From AP-15 sp963735445 (GTDB lineage Bacteria; Pseudomonadota; Alphaproteobacteria; ATCC43930; CGMCC-115725): a DNA stretch of 64,000 nt. Both the position numbers and the translations under genes were made by a program. The notes under the pieces were generated by a model that had not been told where the DNA came from, made no database searches, and was given only the letters and a program-made list of their open reading frames with translations. The DNA lies in the NCBI GenBank assembly GCA_963735445.1, contig CAVTLC010000004.1, positions 62,001 through 126,000 of the forward strand, in the 5' to 3' direction. Below, in pieces: positions 34,694 through 44,237 of the stretch (position 1 is the stretch's first letter; every line of letters starts with the position of its first letter).

Positions 34694-36935
34694 ATGCGAC
34701 AAGCCGTGTTAGCGATGAGCGCGATCGCCATCAGCGCTTTCTTCGCCGTGGACAACGCCGCGGCGGAGGAGGCCTCGATTTTGCTGACCGGGCTGGCGCC
34801 GCTGGCCGCGAGCGACTCGCCAGCTCAAAGCGGGCGGATCCAACTGGCCCAAAACCAGGGATCGCAGACGGGAGGTGGGCCCGCACCCGCGTCCGGGGAG
34901 CTGTCGCTTGATGTTAATGTCGTCGCCAAGCAACTCGATATTGCTCGTCAGTCGATCGAACCGAGCCTCGGTGCCACGGTCTACGAATTCGGCCGGCAGG
35001 CGATCGAAACCCTGCCGCAGGGCGACAATCAGCCGCTCAATCGGCTGCTGCTGCAGGCCCCCGGCGTCACTCAGGATTCGTTCGGACAGATCCACGTCCG
35101 CGGCGACCACGCCAATCTGCAATTCCGCCTGAACGGCATCATCCTGCCCGAAGGGATCAACGTCTTCGGCCAAGTTCTGCAGACGCGGCTCGCCCAGTCG
35201 GTGTCATTGATCACGGGGGCGTTGCCGGCGCAGTACGGGCTGCGTACCGCGGGCATTATCGACATCCAAACCAAGACCGGGACGCTCGATCCGGGCGGCG
35301 CCTTCACGCTTTACGGCGGGCAGCAATCGACCTTTCAGCCAAGCGCGGAATACGGCGGGACGGCCGGCCGGATCGATTATTTCGCAACCGGCCAAGTGCT
35401 GCACAATGCCGAGGGCATCGAAAACCCGGCCCCGACCTTCAACGCCATCCACGATATCTCGACGCAGCCGGCCGGGTTCGGATACGTCTCGGGCATCATC
35501 GACCCGACGACACGCATCAGTTCGATCTTTGGCGTCTCGCGCAGCGAATTCCAAATCCCCAATAATCCTGGACAGACCCCAGGTCTCGGCCTGACGGTCG
35601 ACGGTATCAGCGATTTCGATTCCTCGGTGCTCAACGAAAACCAGCGCCAAATCACCGATTTCGGGATCGTCGCATTACAAAAACATGTCGAAGCGCTGAA
35701 TTTTCAGGTCGCGACCGTCGTGCGCTACAGCAGCGTCTATTTTTCGCCCGACCCGCTCGGCGATCTATTGTTCAACGGCATCGGCCAGACCGCCTCGCGC
35801 CAGAGCACATCAAACGGGTTGCAAGGCGACGGCAGTTACCGTTTCTCGGATGCCGACACCCTGCGCAGCGGTTTTTACTTCCAGCGCGAGCACACCTCAT
35901 CCTACACCAATTCACAAGTGCTGCCCGTCGATGACAGCGGGATGCAGACTACCGACCAGCCGACCACGATTTATGATGCGAGCGCCACCACCGGCTGGCT
36001 CTACAGCTACTACTTGCAGAACGAGTGGCGACCGGTGCCAAAACTTACGATCAATGTCGGCGCACGCTATGATCAGATGGCCGAGTACGTCAACGGCCGG
36101 CAGCTTAGTCCTCGGGTCAACCTCGTATGGCAGCCGACCGATTCAACCACCTTTACCGTGGGGTATAGCCGTTATTTTGTGCCACCGCCGTTCGAGTTGA
36201 TCGCCCCGACGACGGTTGGGCTGTTTGCCAATACGACCGCCGCACCAGCGGTTACGCAGGACGATCGCGCCAAACCCGAGCGCGACCATTACTTCGATGT
36301 CAGCGGTACGCAGATCATCCTACCTGGGCTCAAGGTCGGCATCGATGCCTACTACAAGATCGCCAGCGATCTGCTCGACGAAGGCCAGTTCGGCGCGCCG
36401 ATCATCCTAACCCCGTTCAACTATCAGCACGGTCTCGTCGACGGCATCGAGTTCACCACCAGCTATGATGTCGGCGACTGGTCATTTTACGGCAACTTTG
36501 CGGCGTCGCGGGCGGTCGGCAAAAACATCACCTCGGCCGAGTTCAATTTTGACCCCGACGAGCTTGGCCTATATCGCCAACCATTATATCCATCTCGACC
36601 ACGATCAGACCTTTACCGGATCGGCCGGCGTCAAATACCGGTTCCCCAAGACCAAGACCTTGATTTCGGCGGATATGACCGCGGGCAGCGGTCTCCGGGC
36701 GACCCCACCCAACGGCATCCCCAACGGCACCAGCCTGCCCGGTTACGAGCAGGTGAATTTGAGCATCGTGCAGCCGGTCACCACAGGGATCTACAAGGGT
36801 CTCGAACTTCGTTTGGACATAATCAACATCAACGATGTGGTCTACCAGATCCGCAACGGCACCGGCGTCGGGGTCGGGGCACCGCAATATGGACCGCGCC
36901 GCACCTTCCTCGCCGGGATCACTCAGCGGTTCTGA
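34694..36935 (+). CDS. TonB-dependent outer-membrane receptor, interrupted by a frameshift
   Basis: An outer-membrane barrel that imports a ligand with TonB energy. Residues 1-24 are a signal peptide ending NAAAEE. The plug spans about 75-200 (SLGATVYEFG, LLLQAPGVTQDSFGQIHVRGD, LRTAGIIDIQTKTG). The barrel follows, with WRPVPKLTINVGARYDQM and SPRVNLVWQPTDSTTFTVGYSRYFVPPPFE. After about 36565 the sense moves to another frame (LAYIANHYIHLDHDQTFTGSAG) and ends QYGPRRTFLAGITQRF, the usual aromatic C-terminus. Removing one G at 36566/36567 gives 746 codons. ATG 34694 follows TTGAGGCGC. No Ton-box sequence is certain. It is followed by exbB-exbD-tonB and is divergent from a His-rich protein, suggesting a metal or metallophore ligand. 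Confidence 0.85.
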
Positions 36936-36990
36936 AGGGCATGATTTTGGTTTTGTCCATCTGTCATCTACGGTAACCAGAGACCCGCCC

Positions 36991-37674
36991 GTGTCCGATC
37001 CCGCCGTTTCCTTTTCGGTCGTCAGTCTGTTCCTGCACGCCGATATCGTCGTCAAAGGCGTGCTGCTGTTGCTGTTGGCCGCCTCGGTATGGAGTTGGGC
37101 GGTCATCATCGAAAAGCTCTGGCGTCTAGCCGCAGCCGGCCGGTCGGTACAAGCGCACGAGGCGCAGGTGGCCGCAGCAAGGACGGCCTCGGAGCTGATT
37201 GCGCCAACCGGACGGCCCGATGGCGGCGATCCGGCTGGCGCCGTTTTGGCGGCCGGCTGGAGCGAGAGCCGTGAGCCGGCCGGGCCCGCGCCTGAGACGT
37301 TGGGCGAGCGCCGCGAGCGGATAGAACGGGCGATGCGGCTGACGCTCGGCGCCGAATTGCGGCGGCTTGAAGCGCGACTGCCGTTCCTCGCCACATTGGG
37401 GTCGGCGGCGCCGTTTATCGGCCTCTTCGGCACGGTATGGGGCATCATGCGCAGCTTCACCGGCATCGCCGCCGCCAACAACACCAGTCTCGCTGTCGTG
37501 GCGCCGGGCATAGCCGAAGCCTTGTTCGCGACCGCGATGGGTCTCGCTGCGGCAATCCCGGCGGTTGTTGCCTACAACAAGATCACCGTCGATCTCGGAC
37601 GCTTTGCCGGGCGGATGCAGGGCTTGATCGGGCGCTCGAGCAGCATCCTGTCGCGCGTCCCGTCGGAGACCTGA
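36991..37674 (+). CDS. exbB: MotA/TolQ/ExbB proton channel family protein (ExbB)
   Basis: 227 residues with three membrane segments. The first is near 18-38 (VKGVLLLLLAASVWSWAVIIEKLW). The second and third are at about 130-155 and 175-200, with LATLGSAAPFIGLFGTVWGIM and APGIAEALFATAMGLAAAIPAVVAYN, the TolQ/ExbB signature. With ExbD it converts the proton gradient into work for TonB. GTG 36991 is 55 bases after the receptor stop. ExbB rather than TolQ is chosen because a receptor precedes it and a TonB-type protein follows; no tolB or pal is seen. Confidence 0.9.
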   Translation: MSDPAVSFSVVSLFLHADIVVKGVLLLLLAASVWSWAVIIEKLWRLAAAGRSVQAHEAQVAAARTASELIAPTGRPDGGDPAGAVLAAGWSESREPAGPAPETLGERRERIERAMRLTLGAELRRLEARLPFLATLGSAAPFIGLFGTVWGIMRSFTGIAAANNTSLAVVAPGIAEALFATAMGLAAAIPAVVAYNKITVDLGRFAGRMQGLIGRSSSILSRVPSET

Positions 37675-37677
37675 CCC

Positions 37678-38112
37678 GTGGCGATGGCGACGCGGCGCAC
37701 CGGCGAGAGCGAAGACGAGCAGTATCAGCCGATGGCCGAGATCAATGTGACGCCGATGGTCGACGTCATGCTGGTGCTGTTGGTCATTTTTATGGTGACG
37801 GCGCCGCTATTGATGGTTGGCGTGCCGCTGGATTTGCCAAAGACCCAGGCTGCGGCGATTACCGAGCACAAGGACCCGATCGTCCTCAGTCTCAACCGCG
37901 GGGGCGAGATCTTTATCGGCGACGACAAGGTGGCGGCGAGCGATCTCGAAACCCGGTTGGCCGCACTCGCCGCCGAAGACCCCAAACGCGTTGTCTTTGT
38001 CCGTGGCGACAAGACGATCACCTACGCGCAGCTGATGGATATGTTGAGCCAGGTTAATCGCGCCGGTTTTGGCAAAGTGTCGCTGGTCGCCGAGGCGTCC
38101 GGGTCGAAGTGA
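37678..38112 (+). CDS. exbD: Biopolymer transport protein ExbD/TolR
   Basis: 144 residues: a short cytoplasmic N-terminus, one membrane helix near 22-43 and a periplasmic domain. The motif MAEINVTPMVDVMLVLLVIFMV contains the conserved aspartate in the membrane helix that carries protons. VDLPK-like VPLDLPKTQAA and the periplasmic DKTITYAQLMDMLSQVNRAGF follow. GTG start three bases after the exbB stop. The stop overlaps the tonB start (GTGA), so exbB-exbD-tonB is one operon. Confidence 0.92.
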   Translation: MAMATRRTGESEDEQYQPMAEINVTPMVDVMLVLLVIFMVTAPLLMVGVPLDLPKTQAAAITEHKDPIVLSLNRGGEIFIGDDKVAASDLETRLAALAAEDPKRVVFVRGDKTITYAQLMDMLSQVNRAGFGKVSLVAEASGSK

Positions 38113-38978
38113 GCGGTTTCCGGCTGCCGCTGGCGTTATCGATAGCGGCGCATGCCATCATCCTGGCGCTGCTGTTCGCGCTGCCCGCGCCGCCGCCGGT
38201 CGAGCCACCGCTTGCCAAAGGCGGGATCGAAGTCGCCTTTGCCCCCTCGCTGCCGCAGCCGCCAACGCCGCCGGCGCCTGAGCCCGTCAAGGCCGAACCA
38301 CCTCCCTCGCCTCCCCCCCAGCCCGAACCACCACCCCCACCTCCACCCGAGCCGCAACCCCCACCGCCGCCGCGCGTCGAGACGCCGCCACCACCCCCGC
38401 CGGTATCAGCGGTCGAACCTCCGCCGCCGGCTCCCGAGGCTGCTGTAGTGGTCCCCGAACCGCTGCCTGTGCCGCCGCCGCCCAAGCCACCGGTCCCGCC
38501 CCCACGTCGAGAAATGGTTCGCCGCATCGAGAGGCCGGTGCGACAGGCGGAAAGACCGCCGCCGAGCTTTGCCACGGCGCCGCCGTCGCCCGCTATGCCG
38601 GTGTACCGCACGACGCCAGCCGCGATCGCACCGGCGCAGCAAGCGGCGCTGCCCCCGGCCAGGGTTCCCGCGCCGGCCTCATCGGGGACAGTAAGCCGAG
38701 GTTACGAGGCGCTGCTCGGCGAGTGGCTGAACACCCATAAGCGGTATCCCGAAAGCGCCCGGGAACACGGCGAGGAAGGCCGTGCGGTGCTGCGGTTCAC
38801 GGTCGAGCGGAGCGGCCGCGTCACCCAATTCGCCGTCGTCAGGAGCTCGGGCTATTCGGATCTCGATGTCGGACTCGAAGAGATGATGCGGGGCGCGACG
38901 CTGCCGAGATTCCCGGCCGATATGCCACAAGACAGCATCACTGTATCTGTGACGATCCGCTTCAGCCTCGAGCGCTGA
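38109..38978 (+). CDS. tonB: TonB energy transducer
   Basis: 289 residues: an N-terminal membrane anchor (LPLALSIAAHAIILALLFAL, with the SxxxH-type helix of TonB), then about 120 residues of proline-rich linker dominated by PPP and EPP repeats that span the periplasm. The C-terminal TonB domain is at about 195-289, with HKRYPESAREHGEEGRAVLR, V-x-R-S-S-G-Y-S-D-L-D and FPADMPQDSITVSVTIRFSL. It drives the neighbouring receptor. GTG start overlaps exbD. The linker's repeated CCGCC-rich DNA is a source of spurious open frames on the other strand. Confidence 0.92.
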   Translation: MSGFRLPLALSIAAHAIILALLFALPAPPPVEPPLAKGGIEVAFAPSLPQPPTPPAPEPVKAEPPPSPPPQPEPPPPPPPEPQPPPPPRVETPPPPPPVSAVEPPPPAPEAAVVVPEPLPVPPPPKPPVPPPRREMVRRIERPVRQAERPPPSFATAPPSPAMPVYRTTPAAIAPAQQAALPPARVPAPASSGTVSRGYEALLGEWLNTHKRYPESAREHGEEGRAVLRFTVERSGRVTQFAVVRSSGYSDLDVGLEEMMRGATLPRFPADMPQDSITVSVTIRFSLER

Positions 38979-39001
38979 GCAAGGGTATCGCGCTTCTACA
39001 G

Positions 39002-39346
39002 CTAAAGGTCCGACTCGATCGTCGCGCCCGGCTCGACATAAGCCCGGTCCCAATTCGACCACCGCCCGAGGACCGGCTCGGAGGGGTCGCGGTCGCGCCG
39101 CCAGCAGACTTCGGCGCCGGGCGGCACGTCGATAATTTTAGTCGCATCGTTTGGGAGTACGAAATGGAGGGTCGACACGTAGCCGGGTCCCCGCGATGAG
39201 CAGTCCGGGTTCGAGGTGATCACCGCCTCGACGTTGGTCGGCCCAAAATGCGGGTTATTCAGCATCAAGGTCCCCGGCGGTGGAGGCTGCGGCGGCACGC
39301 ACGCAGCAACACAAAAAAGCATGACGGGCCACAGGATCGATCGCAC
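39002..39346 (-). CDS. Small lipoprotein of unknown function
   Basis: 114 residues starting with a lipoprotein signal (PVMLFCVAAC, lipobox VAAC at cysteine 16), then a proline-rich spacer (VPPQPPPPGTL). The globular part contains NNPHFGPTNVEAVITSNPDCSSRG and an amphipathic end (DRAYVEPGATIESDL). It is convergent with tonB (23-base gap) and otherwise isolated. I do not recognise the family. Confidence 0.72.
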   Translation of the reverse strand: MRSILWPVMLFCVAACVPPQPPPPGTLMLNNPHFGPTNVEAVITSNPDCSSRGPGYVSTLHFVLPNDATKIIDVPPGAEVCWRRDRDPSEPVLGRWSNWDRAYVEPGATIESDL

Positions 39347-39507
39347 TGACTTTGCTCTTTCGGGCGGCGGATAGCGGGGCGCGAGGGTCGGACGCCCGGA
39401 ACGCGACGTCCTCTACTCTCGCGCCTGGTTAGATCAACTGCTGAAAGCTTCTACCGGAACGCTGGCCAGCGCACAATTCACCCGAGCGGCTACCCGTCGA
39501 TCGCGTT

Positions 39508-40374
39508 TCAAGCGCCGCCCAGAAAATCCCGCGTCCAGCGTTGATAATCGTCAGCGCGCGTAACCCGCCGCATCAATTCGGGGGAGGCGATATTTTTGAG
39601 GTCGCGGGGCGCCACACCATCGCGCAATGCCTTCAGGGTATCGTAGACCGCCTGCACCGCCGCCGAAAACGGAGCGTGGGTTTGCAGCGCCACCCGAACC
39701 CGATGCGCCGCCAGCCAGTTGAGATCACCGAGTTGACCGCTTCCTCCGCCGAGGATCAGCGGGATGCGGATCGCCGCCGAGACGATCTCGACCGCCTCGA
39801 CGGTAACGCCACCGGCGAGAAATACCGCGTCGACTCCGGCTGCTTCATAAGCCTTGGCGCGCTTGACGGCCTCGTCGACATTGGCAATCGCCAACGCGCT
39901 GGTCCGCCCGGCGATGACCAGGTTTTTGTCCTGGCGCGCCGACAGGGCCGCTTTCATCTTGCCGACGCCTTCCTCGACCGAGCTCAGGCTCGGCTTGCTA
40001 TCGGTCCCATAAGGCCGCGGTAACACCGTATCCTCGATCGACATCGCGCAGATGCCGGCGGTTTCCAGTTCTTCGACGGTGCGGCGCACGTTGAGTGCAT
40101 TGCCGTAGCCGTGATCGGCATCGACCAGCAAGGCGAGATTCCCGGCACGGCAGATGCGGTTGGCTTGGTCGGCGAATTCGGTCAAGGTCAGGACGACGAG
40201 ATCCGGGGCGCCCAGCACCGACATCGACCCGATCGAACCCGAAAACATACCGACTTCAAAACCGAGATCCTCGGCGATGCGCGCCGATATCGCGTCATAG
40301 ACGGAACCCGGATGCACGCACCGGTTTCCGGAAAGAAGTGCGCGAAAGCGCTCACGCCGCTCGGTCCAGTTCAT
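39508..40374 (-). CDS. Isocitrate lyase/PEP mutase family enzyme, oxaloacetate decarboxylase-like
   Basis: 288 residues of the ICL/PEPM barrel. The metal-binding DADHGYGNALNVRRTVEELE and SIEDTVLPRPYG blocks, and the pattern around VEEGVGKMKAAL, match the oxaloacetate decarboxylase subgroup (PA4872 type) better than PEP mutase or methylisocitrate lyase. The catalytic cysteine of isocitrate and methylisocitrate lyases (KKCGH) is absent. It likely cleaves oxaloacetate or a similar 2-keto acid with Mg2+. It is divergent from the ketopantoate-reductase-like gene (84-base spacer). Confidence 0.88.
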   Translation of the reverse strand: MNWTERRERFRALLSGNRCVHPGSVYDAISARIAEDLGFEVGMFSGSIGSMSVLGAPDLVVLTLTEFADQANRICRAGNLALLVDADHGYGNALNVRRTVEELETAGICAMSIEDTVLPRPYGTDSKPSLSSVEEGVGKMKAALSARQDKNLVIAGRTSALAIANVDEAVKRAKAYEAAGVDAVFLAGGVTVEAVEIVSAAIRIPLILGGGSGQLGDLNWLAAHRVRVALQTHAPFSAAVQAVYDTLKALRDGVAPRDLKNIASPELMRRVTRADDYQRWTRDFLGGA

Positions 40375-40458
40375 CGTGGTCCCCTCTCAGGTTTTTGGGA
40401 TTGTTTCCGCTGTGATCAGCTTATCATGCTGCGAGCAGGGTCAAAGAGGGAGGAAATC

Positions 40459-41517
40459 ATGGGCAAGCGCATCGCGGTGATCGGCGCCGGCGCGATCGGC
40501 GGCTATACCGGGGGTCACCTCGCGCATAACGGGTTCGATGTGATCCTGGTCGACCCATGGCCGGAGCATGTCGAGACCATCCGCAAGGACGGGCTGGCAA
40601 TCGAAGGTGTCACCCAAGAGGAGTTTGTGCTGGCGCACCCCAGGACTCTGCACCTGACCGAACTTCAGCAACTCGCGAAAGAAAAGCCGGTCGACATCGC
40701 GATGGTCTCGGTCAAAAGCTACGACACCGAATGGGCGACACGATTGATCGCGCAGTATCTGGCGCCGGACGGGTATGTCGTGTCTTTGCAAAATTGCATG
40801 AACGAGGAGCGCATTGCCGCGATCGTCGGCGAGGACAAGACGGTCGGCGTCATTCCGGCTTTGCTCGGCGCCGAACTCTATGCGCCGGGCCGGGTCCGGC
40901 GCACCGCGGCAAAGGGTTCCTCGCCTTACGAGGTCTACCGCACCGGCGAGCTTCATGGCCGGATCACCAAGCGAATCGAAGAGCTCGCGGACATGATCCG
41001 AACGATCGACAGCGTCAAGCCGACGACCAATCTCTGGGGCGAGCGCTGGTCAAAGCTGTGTGTCAACGGCATGGCCAACGGTGTCGCCGCCGCGACCGGG
41101 ATGTCCGGTAACGAGATGAACCGCGACGACAAGATCCGGCGGCTCAGCATCCGCCTCGCCGGCGAGGGAGTGCGGGTCGGCCAGGCGCTGGGCTATCAGC
41201 TCGAGCATATCCGCATGCACGAGCCCGAGACGATCGCTCGCGCCTCCGAGGGCGACGCGGCGGCGCTCGACGAGATCGAATCGCAGATCTTCGCGTCGCT
41301 GCAATCGAACACCCGCAGCGAGCTGGCGCGCCCGTCAATGGGACAGGACATGCTCAAGGGCCGGCGCACCGAGATCGATTTTATCAACGGCCTGATCGCC
41401 GCCAAAGGCGCCGAGATCGGCGTGCCGGCGCCGACGCATGTCAAGCTGATCGCCGCGGTTAAAGAAGTCGAGCACGGCAAGAAGCCAGCGGCGCCGCAAA
41501 ACCTATACGCGATCTGA
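40459..41517 (+). CDS. Ketopantoate reductase (PanE/ApbA) family protein
   Basis: 352 residues. The NADP-binding GAGAIGGYTGGHL motif opens the protein (residues 8-20). VSVKSYDTEWA and LQNCMNEERIAAIVGEDKTVG follow in the first domain. The second domain has NLWGERWSKLCVNGMANGVAA with the catalytic lysine, and GRRTEIDFINGLIAAKGAEIGVPAPT, the classic C-terminal motif. ATG 40459 is preceded by AGAGGGAGGAAATC, a strong ribosome binding site. It may be PanE for pantothenate synthesis, or one of the many paralogues acting on other 2-keto acids; the divergent oxaloacetate decarboxylase-like gene makes the latter possible. Confidence 0.9.
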   Translation: MGKRIAVIGAGAIGGYTGGHLAHNGFDVILVDPWPEHVETIRKDGLAIEGVTQEEFVLAHPRTLHLTELQQLAKEKPVDIAMVSVKSYDTEWATRLIAQYLAPDGYVVSLQNCMNEERIAAIVGEDKTVGVIPALLGAELYAPGRVRRTAAKGSSPYEVYRTGELHGRITKRIEELADMIRTIDSVKPTTNLWGERWSKLCVNGMANGVAAATGMSGNEMNRDDKIRRLSIRLAGEGVRVGQALGYQLEHIRMHEPETIARASEGDAAALDEIESQIFASLQSNTRSELARPSMGQDMLKGRRTEIDFINGLIAAKGAEIGVPAPTHVKLIAAVKEVEHGKKPAAPQNLYAI

Positions 41518-41559
41518 TAGGAACCGATGACGTGGTGGCGGCTTATTTGGAGTCGGCGG

Positions 41560-42093
41560 CTACCAGGTGATCGTCAGCTTGCCGCCGCGCACCTCGTAGC
41601 TTTGAAGCCGGGTCAAAAAGCTCATCCCGAGCAGCGACACCTTCAGGTTTTCGGTCACGGCGGCGGGGACCTCGTCGATGGTCAGCTGCCCTAGACGGAT
41701 TTCGCGCAGTGTCACCGTCGCGATGCGCACTTCACCATTAGCGGTGCTGGCGCGCTGATTGAACGCGAGTTGCCTCGGACCGAGGCCGGCGGCGCGGGCA
41801 TCGGCCGGGGTCAGCGTGACGAGGCTCGCGCCGGTATCGACCAAGAAACGCACCGGTGCGCCGTTGACCACGGCATTGACGAGGATGTGGCCGCGGGCAT
41901 CGACCGGGTAAACCAGCGTGTTAACCGCCGCAGCCGGGGCGGACGCCGGATCGGCCTGGGTCGCGGCACTAATCACAGGCTCGGGCTTGCTCTTATTGAG
42001 CGATGGCAGCCACGAGCCGCCATTGACGACCACAGCACCGACTAACGCAAAACCGCACCACACTACGACCCAGCGCAGCGCCCAACCGATCAT
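41560..42093 (-). CDS. Retropepsin-like aspartic protease (TIGR02281 family), membrane-anchored
   Basis: 177 residues: an N-terminal membrane helix (LRWVVVWCGFALVGAVVV, residues 6-23), a linker, and a single-domain aspartyl protease with active-site motif RFLVDTGASLVTLTP near residues 88-102. It ends LLGMSFLTRLQSYEVRGGKLTI, the second conserved family block. As a homodimer it would act in the periplasm; the family is widespread in alphaproteobacteria with poorly known targets. ATG 42093 is preceded by GGAGCGGCGGG. The frame extends upstream but overlaps the methyltransferase side without resemblance. Confidence 0.85.
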   Translation of the reverse strand: MIGWALRWVVVWCGFALVGAVVVNGGSWLPSLNKSKPEPVISAATQADPASAPAAAVNTLVYPVDARGHILVNAVVNGAPVRFLVDTGASLVTLTPADARAAGLGPRQLAFNQRASTANGEVRIATVTLREIRLGQLTIDEVPAAVTENLKVSLLGMSFLTRLQSYEVRGGKLTITW

Positions 42094-42170
42094 CCCGCCG
42101 CTCCGAAGAATTCCTCTCGGATATGCAGTAGAGCGCTTACTTCCGGGTAAACACTCGTGGGATTTTCGGG

Positions 42171-42800
42171 TTATTCGGCCGCCGCTGGGGCATCGGGGTA
42201 GCCGGCCGCGCGCCACCGTCGCGGACCAATTTGGTGCAGATCGGATTCGGCGCCCCAGCGGTCCCAGCCCGGCCGTTCCGACCGCGCGAACATTTCGAGA
42301 TATGGTCCCTCGCACAAGGCCTCTATGCGCTCGTAAGCCTCGTCGGGCTTCCGGCTATGCTCGCGCCGCGGCGAGATCATCAGCTTGCGTACATTGGCGC
42401 TAAGACGTTTTGGATGACCGCGGGTGGCAAGCAGACAGAGTTCGGGGTTGGCGCGCGTCCAGAAGCCAAGACCGGTGAAGAAGTCGGCGTCGGTGAAGGC
42501 GGGAGCTGCAGCGAGCTTGTTCAGCTTTGCCCAGTAAAAGCCGACAGTCTTATAGGTAAAGCCCCAGGCTCGGATGACGTCGAAGGCTGTCGGCAGCAGC
42601 GGATCGGTGGTCCACAGCAGCAATACGCAATCTGCCGCTGCCCAAGCGCTAACCGGCAGCGCCTTGATGTCGTCGAGCGACATGCAGTCGTAATAGGCTT
42701 CGGCGCTGCGCCCTTTGCCTTTCCGCGAATAGGTCGCAAACGTCCAGGGCGGGTCGGCATAGATAACGCGGTATTCCTTGGCTGAAGGCGAGGCCGACAT
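42171..42800 (-). CDS. MT-A70 family adenine N6-methyltransferase
   Basis: 209 residues. The catalytic motif DPPW lies in VIYADPPWTFATYS at residues 12-25. LLLWTTDPLLPTAFDVIRAWGF and NPELCLLATRGHPKRL are typical of the small bacterial/phage MT-A70 group, and SRKPDEAYERIEAL is the conserved region with helix. It should methylate adenine N6 in DNA (or RNA). No restriction partner, phage or transposon gene is adjacent; it sits between the aspartic protease and yacG. Confidence 0.9.
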   Translation of the reverse strand: MSASPSAKEYRVIYADPPWTFATYSRKGKGRSAEAYYDCMSLDDIKALPVSAWAAADCVLLLWTTDPLLPTAFDVIRAWGFTYKTVGFYWAKLNKLAAAPAFTDADFFTGLGFWTRANPELCLLATRGHPKRLSANVRKLMISPRREHSRKPDEAYERIEALCEGPYLEMFARSERPGWDRWGAESDLHQIGPRRWRAAGYPDAPAAAE

Positions 42801-42871
42801 GTCGATCCTAATACGCTGACACGCAATGCTTGCGGCCGGCGCAAACTGCGGTCAAGCACTATGCCCGCCGC

Positions 42872-43051
42872 TCAGCGCTCTTCGTCGCTGTCCTCGGCGC
42901 CTTCTTCGGTCTCGATGCGGTAATTGCCTTTGAGCCAGCGCCCCAGATCGATCTGTGCACAACGTGCCGAGCAAAACGGGCGATGCTTTTGCGTTGTTGG
43001 CTTGCCGCAGATCGGACAGAGCCGGTCCGGCAGAATTGGCGAATTGTCCAT
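42872..43051 (-). CDS. yacG: DNA gyrase inhibitor YacG (zinc-binding)
   Basis: 59 residues. The zinc finger is CPICGKPTTQKHRPFCSARC (C-x2-C and C-x3-C), followed by AQIDLGRWLKGNYRIE and an acidic tail, exactly as in YacG, which binds GyrB and inhibits gyrase. ATG 43051 is chosen; an in-frame upstream ATG at 43069 would add six residues and overlap the RNase gene by four bases. The position downstream of the RNase E/G and maf genes is conserved in alphaproteobacteria. Confidence 0.92.
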   Translation of the reverse strand: MDNSPILPDRLCPICGKPTTQKHRPFCSARCAQIDLGRWLKGNYRIETEEGAEDSDEER

Positions 43052-43065
43052 AGCTTCCGATATAA

Positions 43066-44237
43066 TCAAAGTGGCGCGATCAGGAACTGGCCGCGACCGA
43101 GATTCGCATCTTCGGCGATAGCGATGGGTCGGCCGAAGCGTTGCTCCAGGTCGCGCAGTGCGCGCGCAACCTCGCCGGCTAGGGCCGCCGCGACATCGGG
43201 CCCGACGGTCAGCCGCCAGGTGCGACCGGGTTGCGCCCGCGCCTCGCGGCGCAACAAGCGCAATGCTTCAAGCGCAACCGTGACTGCAGTCTTGATCAAA
43301 GGGCCGTCGGGAGCGGGTTCGAGCAACGCATCTGCGAGCGGGCGGGTGCGGCGGCGGCGCACCAATTCCAAATGACCGATCCGGGTCCAGCCGAGAATCT
43401 GAGGCTTCATCGGATCGGCTTCGAGCCCTCGGGCGAACGCGTTGCGCACCCGGTCGCGCGCGCCACGATCATCGATGCCGACAAAATCGATGACGATCGC
43501 ACCCCCGAGATTGCGCAGCCGGATGTGACGGGCGATCGTCTCTGCCGCGGCTAGATTGGTCGCAAGCGCGGTTCGCGCGGGCGATCCGCCCTCGGGGGAG
43601 CCACTGTCGACATCAATCATCGTCGCGGCATGGGTCGGGTGAAAGTGCACCGATCCGCTACCGGGCAGCGCCAAGGTCGTGGATAATGCTGTCTCGAACA
43701 GGGCATCGAGCTCAAACGGCCACTCATCTTCCGGCAAGTGCTCGACGACGCTGGCGGGAAAGGCGGCGCGAGTCTCCGGAATGGCAGCCGGTTCATCAAT
43801 GCCGATCCAGTCAACCCCGTGAAAGACGCCAGCCAACGCCGCAGCGAAACTCGGAGCAGGAGAGAGCCGCGCCGGTGGTTCTAAATGCGCCGGGTCGATC
43901 GTCAGGTCAGCGGGCATTACCGTGGCAGTGGTCAGCTGAGCTGCCTTGCCGCCTTGTGCTTCACGGCGGATTTGCACCAGCAATCGCTCGCCTTCATTGA
44001 GGCGACGGCCACGCGGATGTATCTGGCTCTGCGGCAGGAAAGCCGGCCGGTCGCCGCCGATATCGACAAGCGCGGCGCCAAGCGAGGGAAGCAGCCGCGT
44101 TACCCGGCCGAGGTGGATGCTGCCAAACTCGATGCCGTCCCCGCGCTCGACCCGCAATTCGACAGGCGTGTCATCTTCGAGGAGTGCCGCGCGCCACTCG
44201 CCGGGGGCGGCAGCATATCAACAAGTTCGCGGCGCAT
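43066..44237 (-). CDS. Ribonuclease E/G family protein, 5' end disturbed
   Basis: A single-subunit Rne/Rng-type nuclease, about 389 residues if complete. Family stretches are HLGRVTRLLPSLGAALVDIGGDRPAFLP, TMIDVDSG, NLGGAIVIDFVGIDDRGARDRV and GWTRIGHLELVRRR. The frame that holds the domain opens at about 44211. Upstream of its first possible start (TTG 44157) it still encodes family-like residues (GEWRAALLEDDTPVEL) but has no start codon. An ATG at 44237 in another frame (MRRELVD) would join if two bases of GATATGCT were removed, giving RRELVDAAAPGEWRAAL. I therefore infer a frameshift at the start. The zinc-link CPxCxGxG motif of RNase E/G is absent, as in the short alphaproteobacterial form. 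Confidence 0.78.

Noticed and set aside
38161..38520. Repetitive CCGCCACC-like DNA that might be a tandem repeat or CRISPR
   Set aside because: The repeats are irregular, uninterrupted by spacers and explained by the PPP/EPP linker of TonB. No CRISPR array was seen anywhere in the window.
38054..38611. Glycine-rich open frame on the minus strand opposite tonB
   Set aside because: It is the reverse complement of the proline-rich TonB linker; CCGCC repeats read as GGCGG produce poly-glycine.
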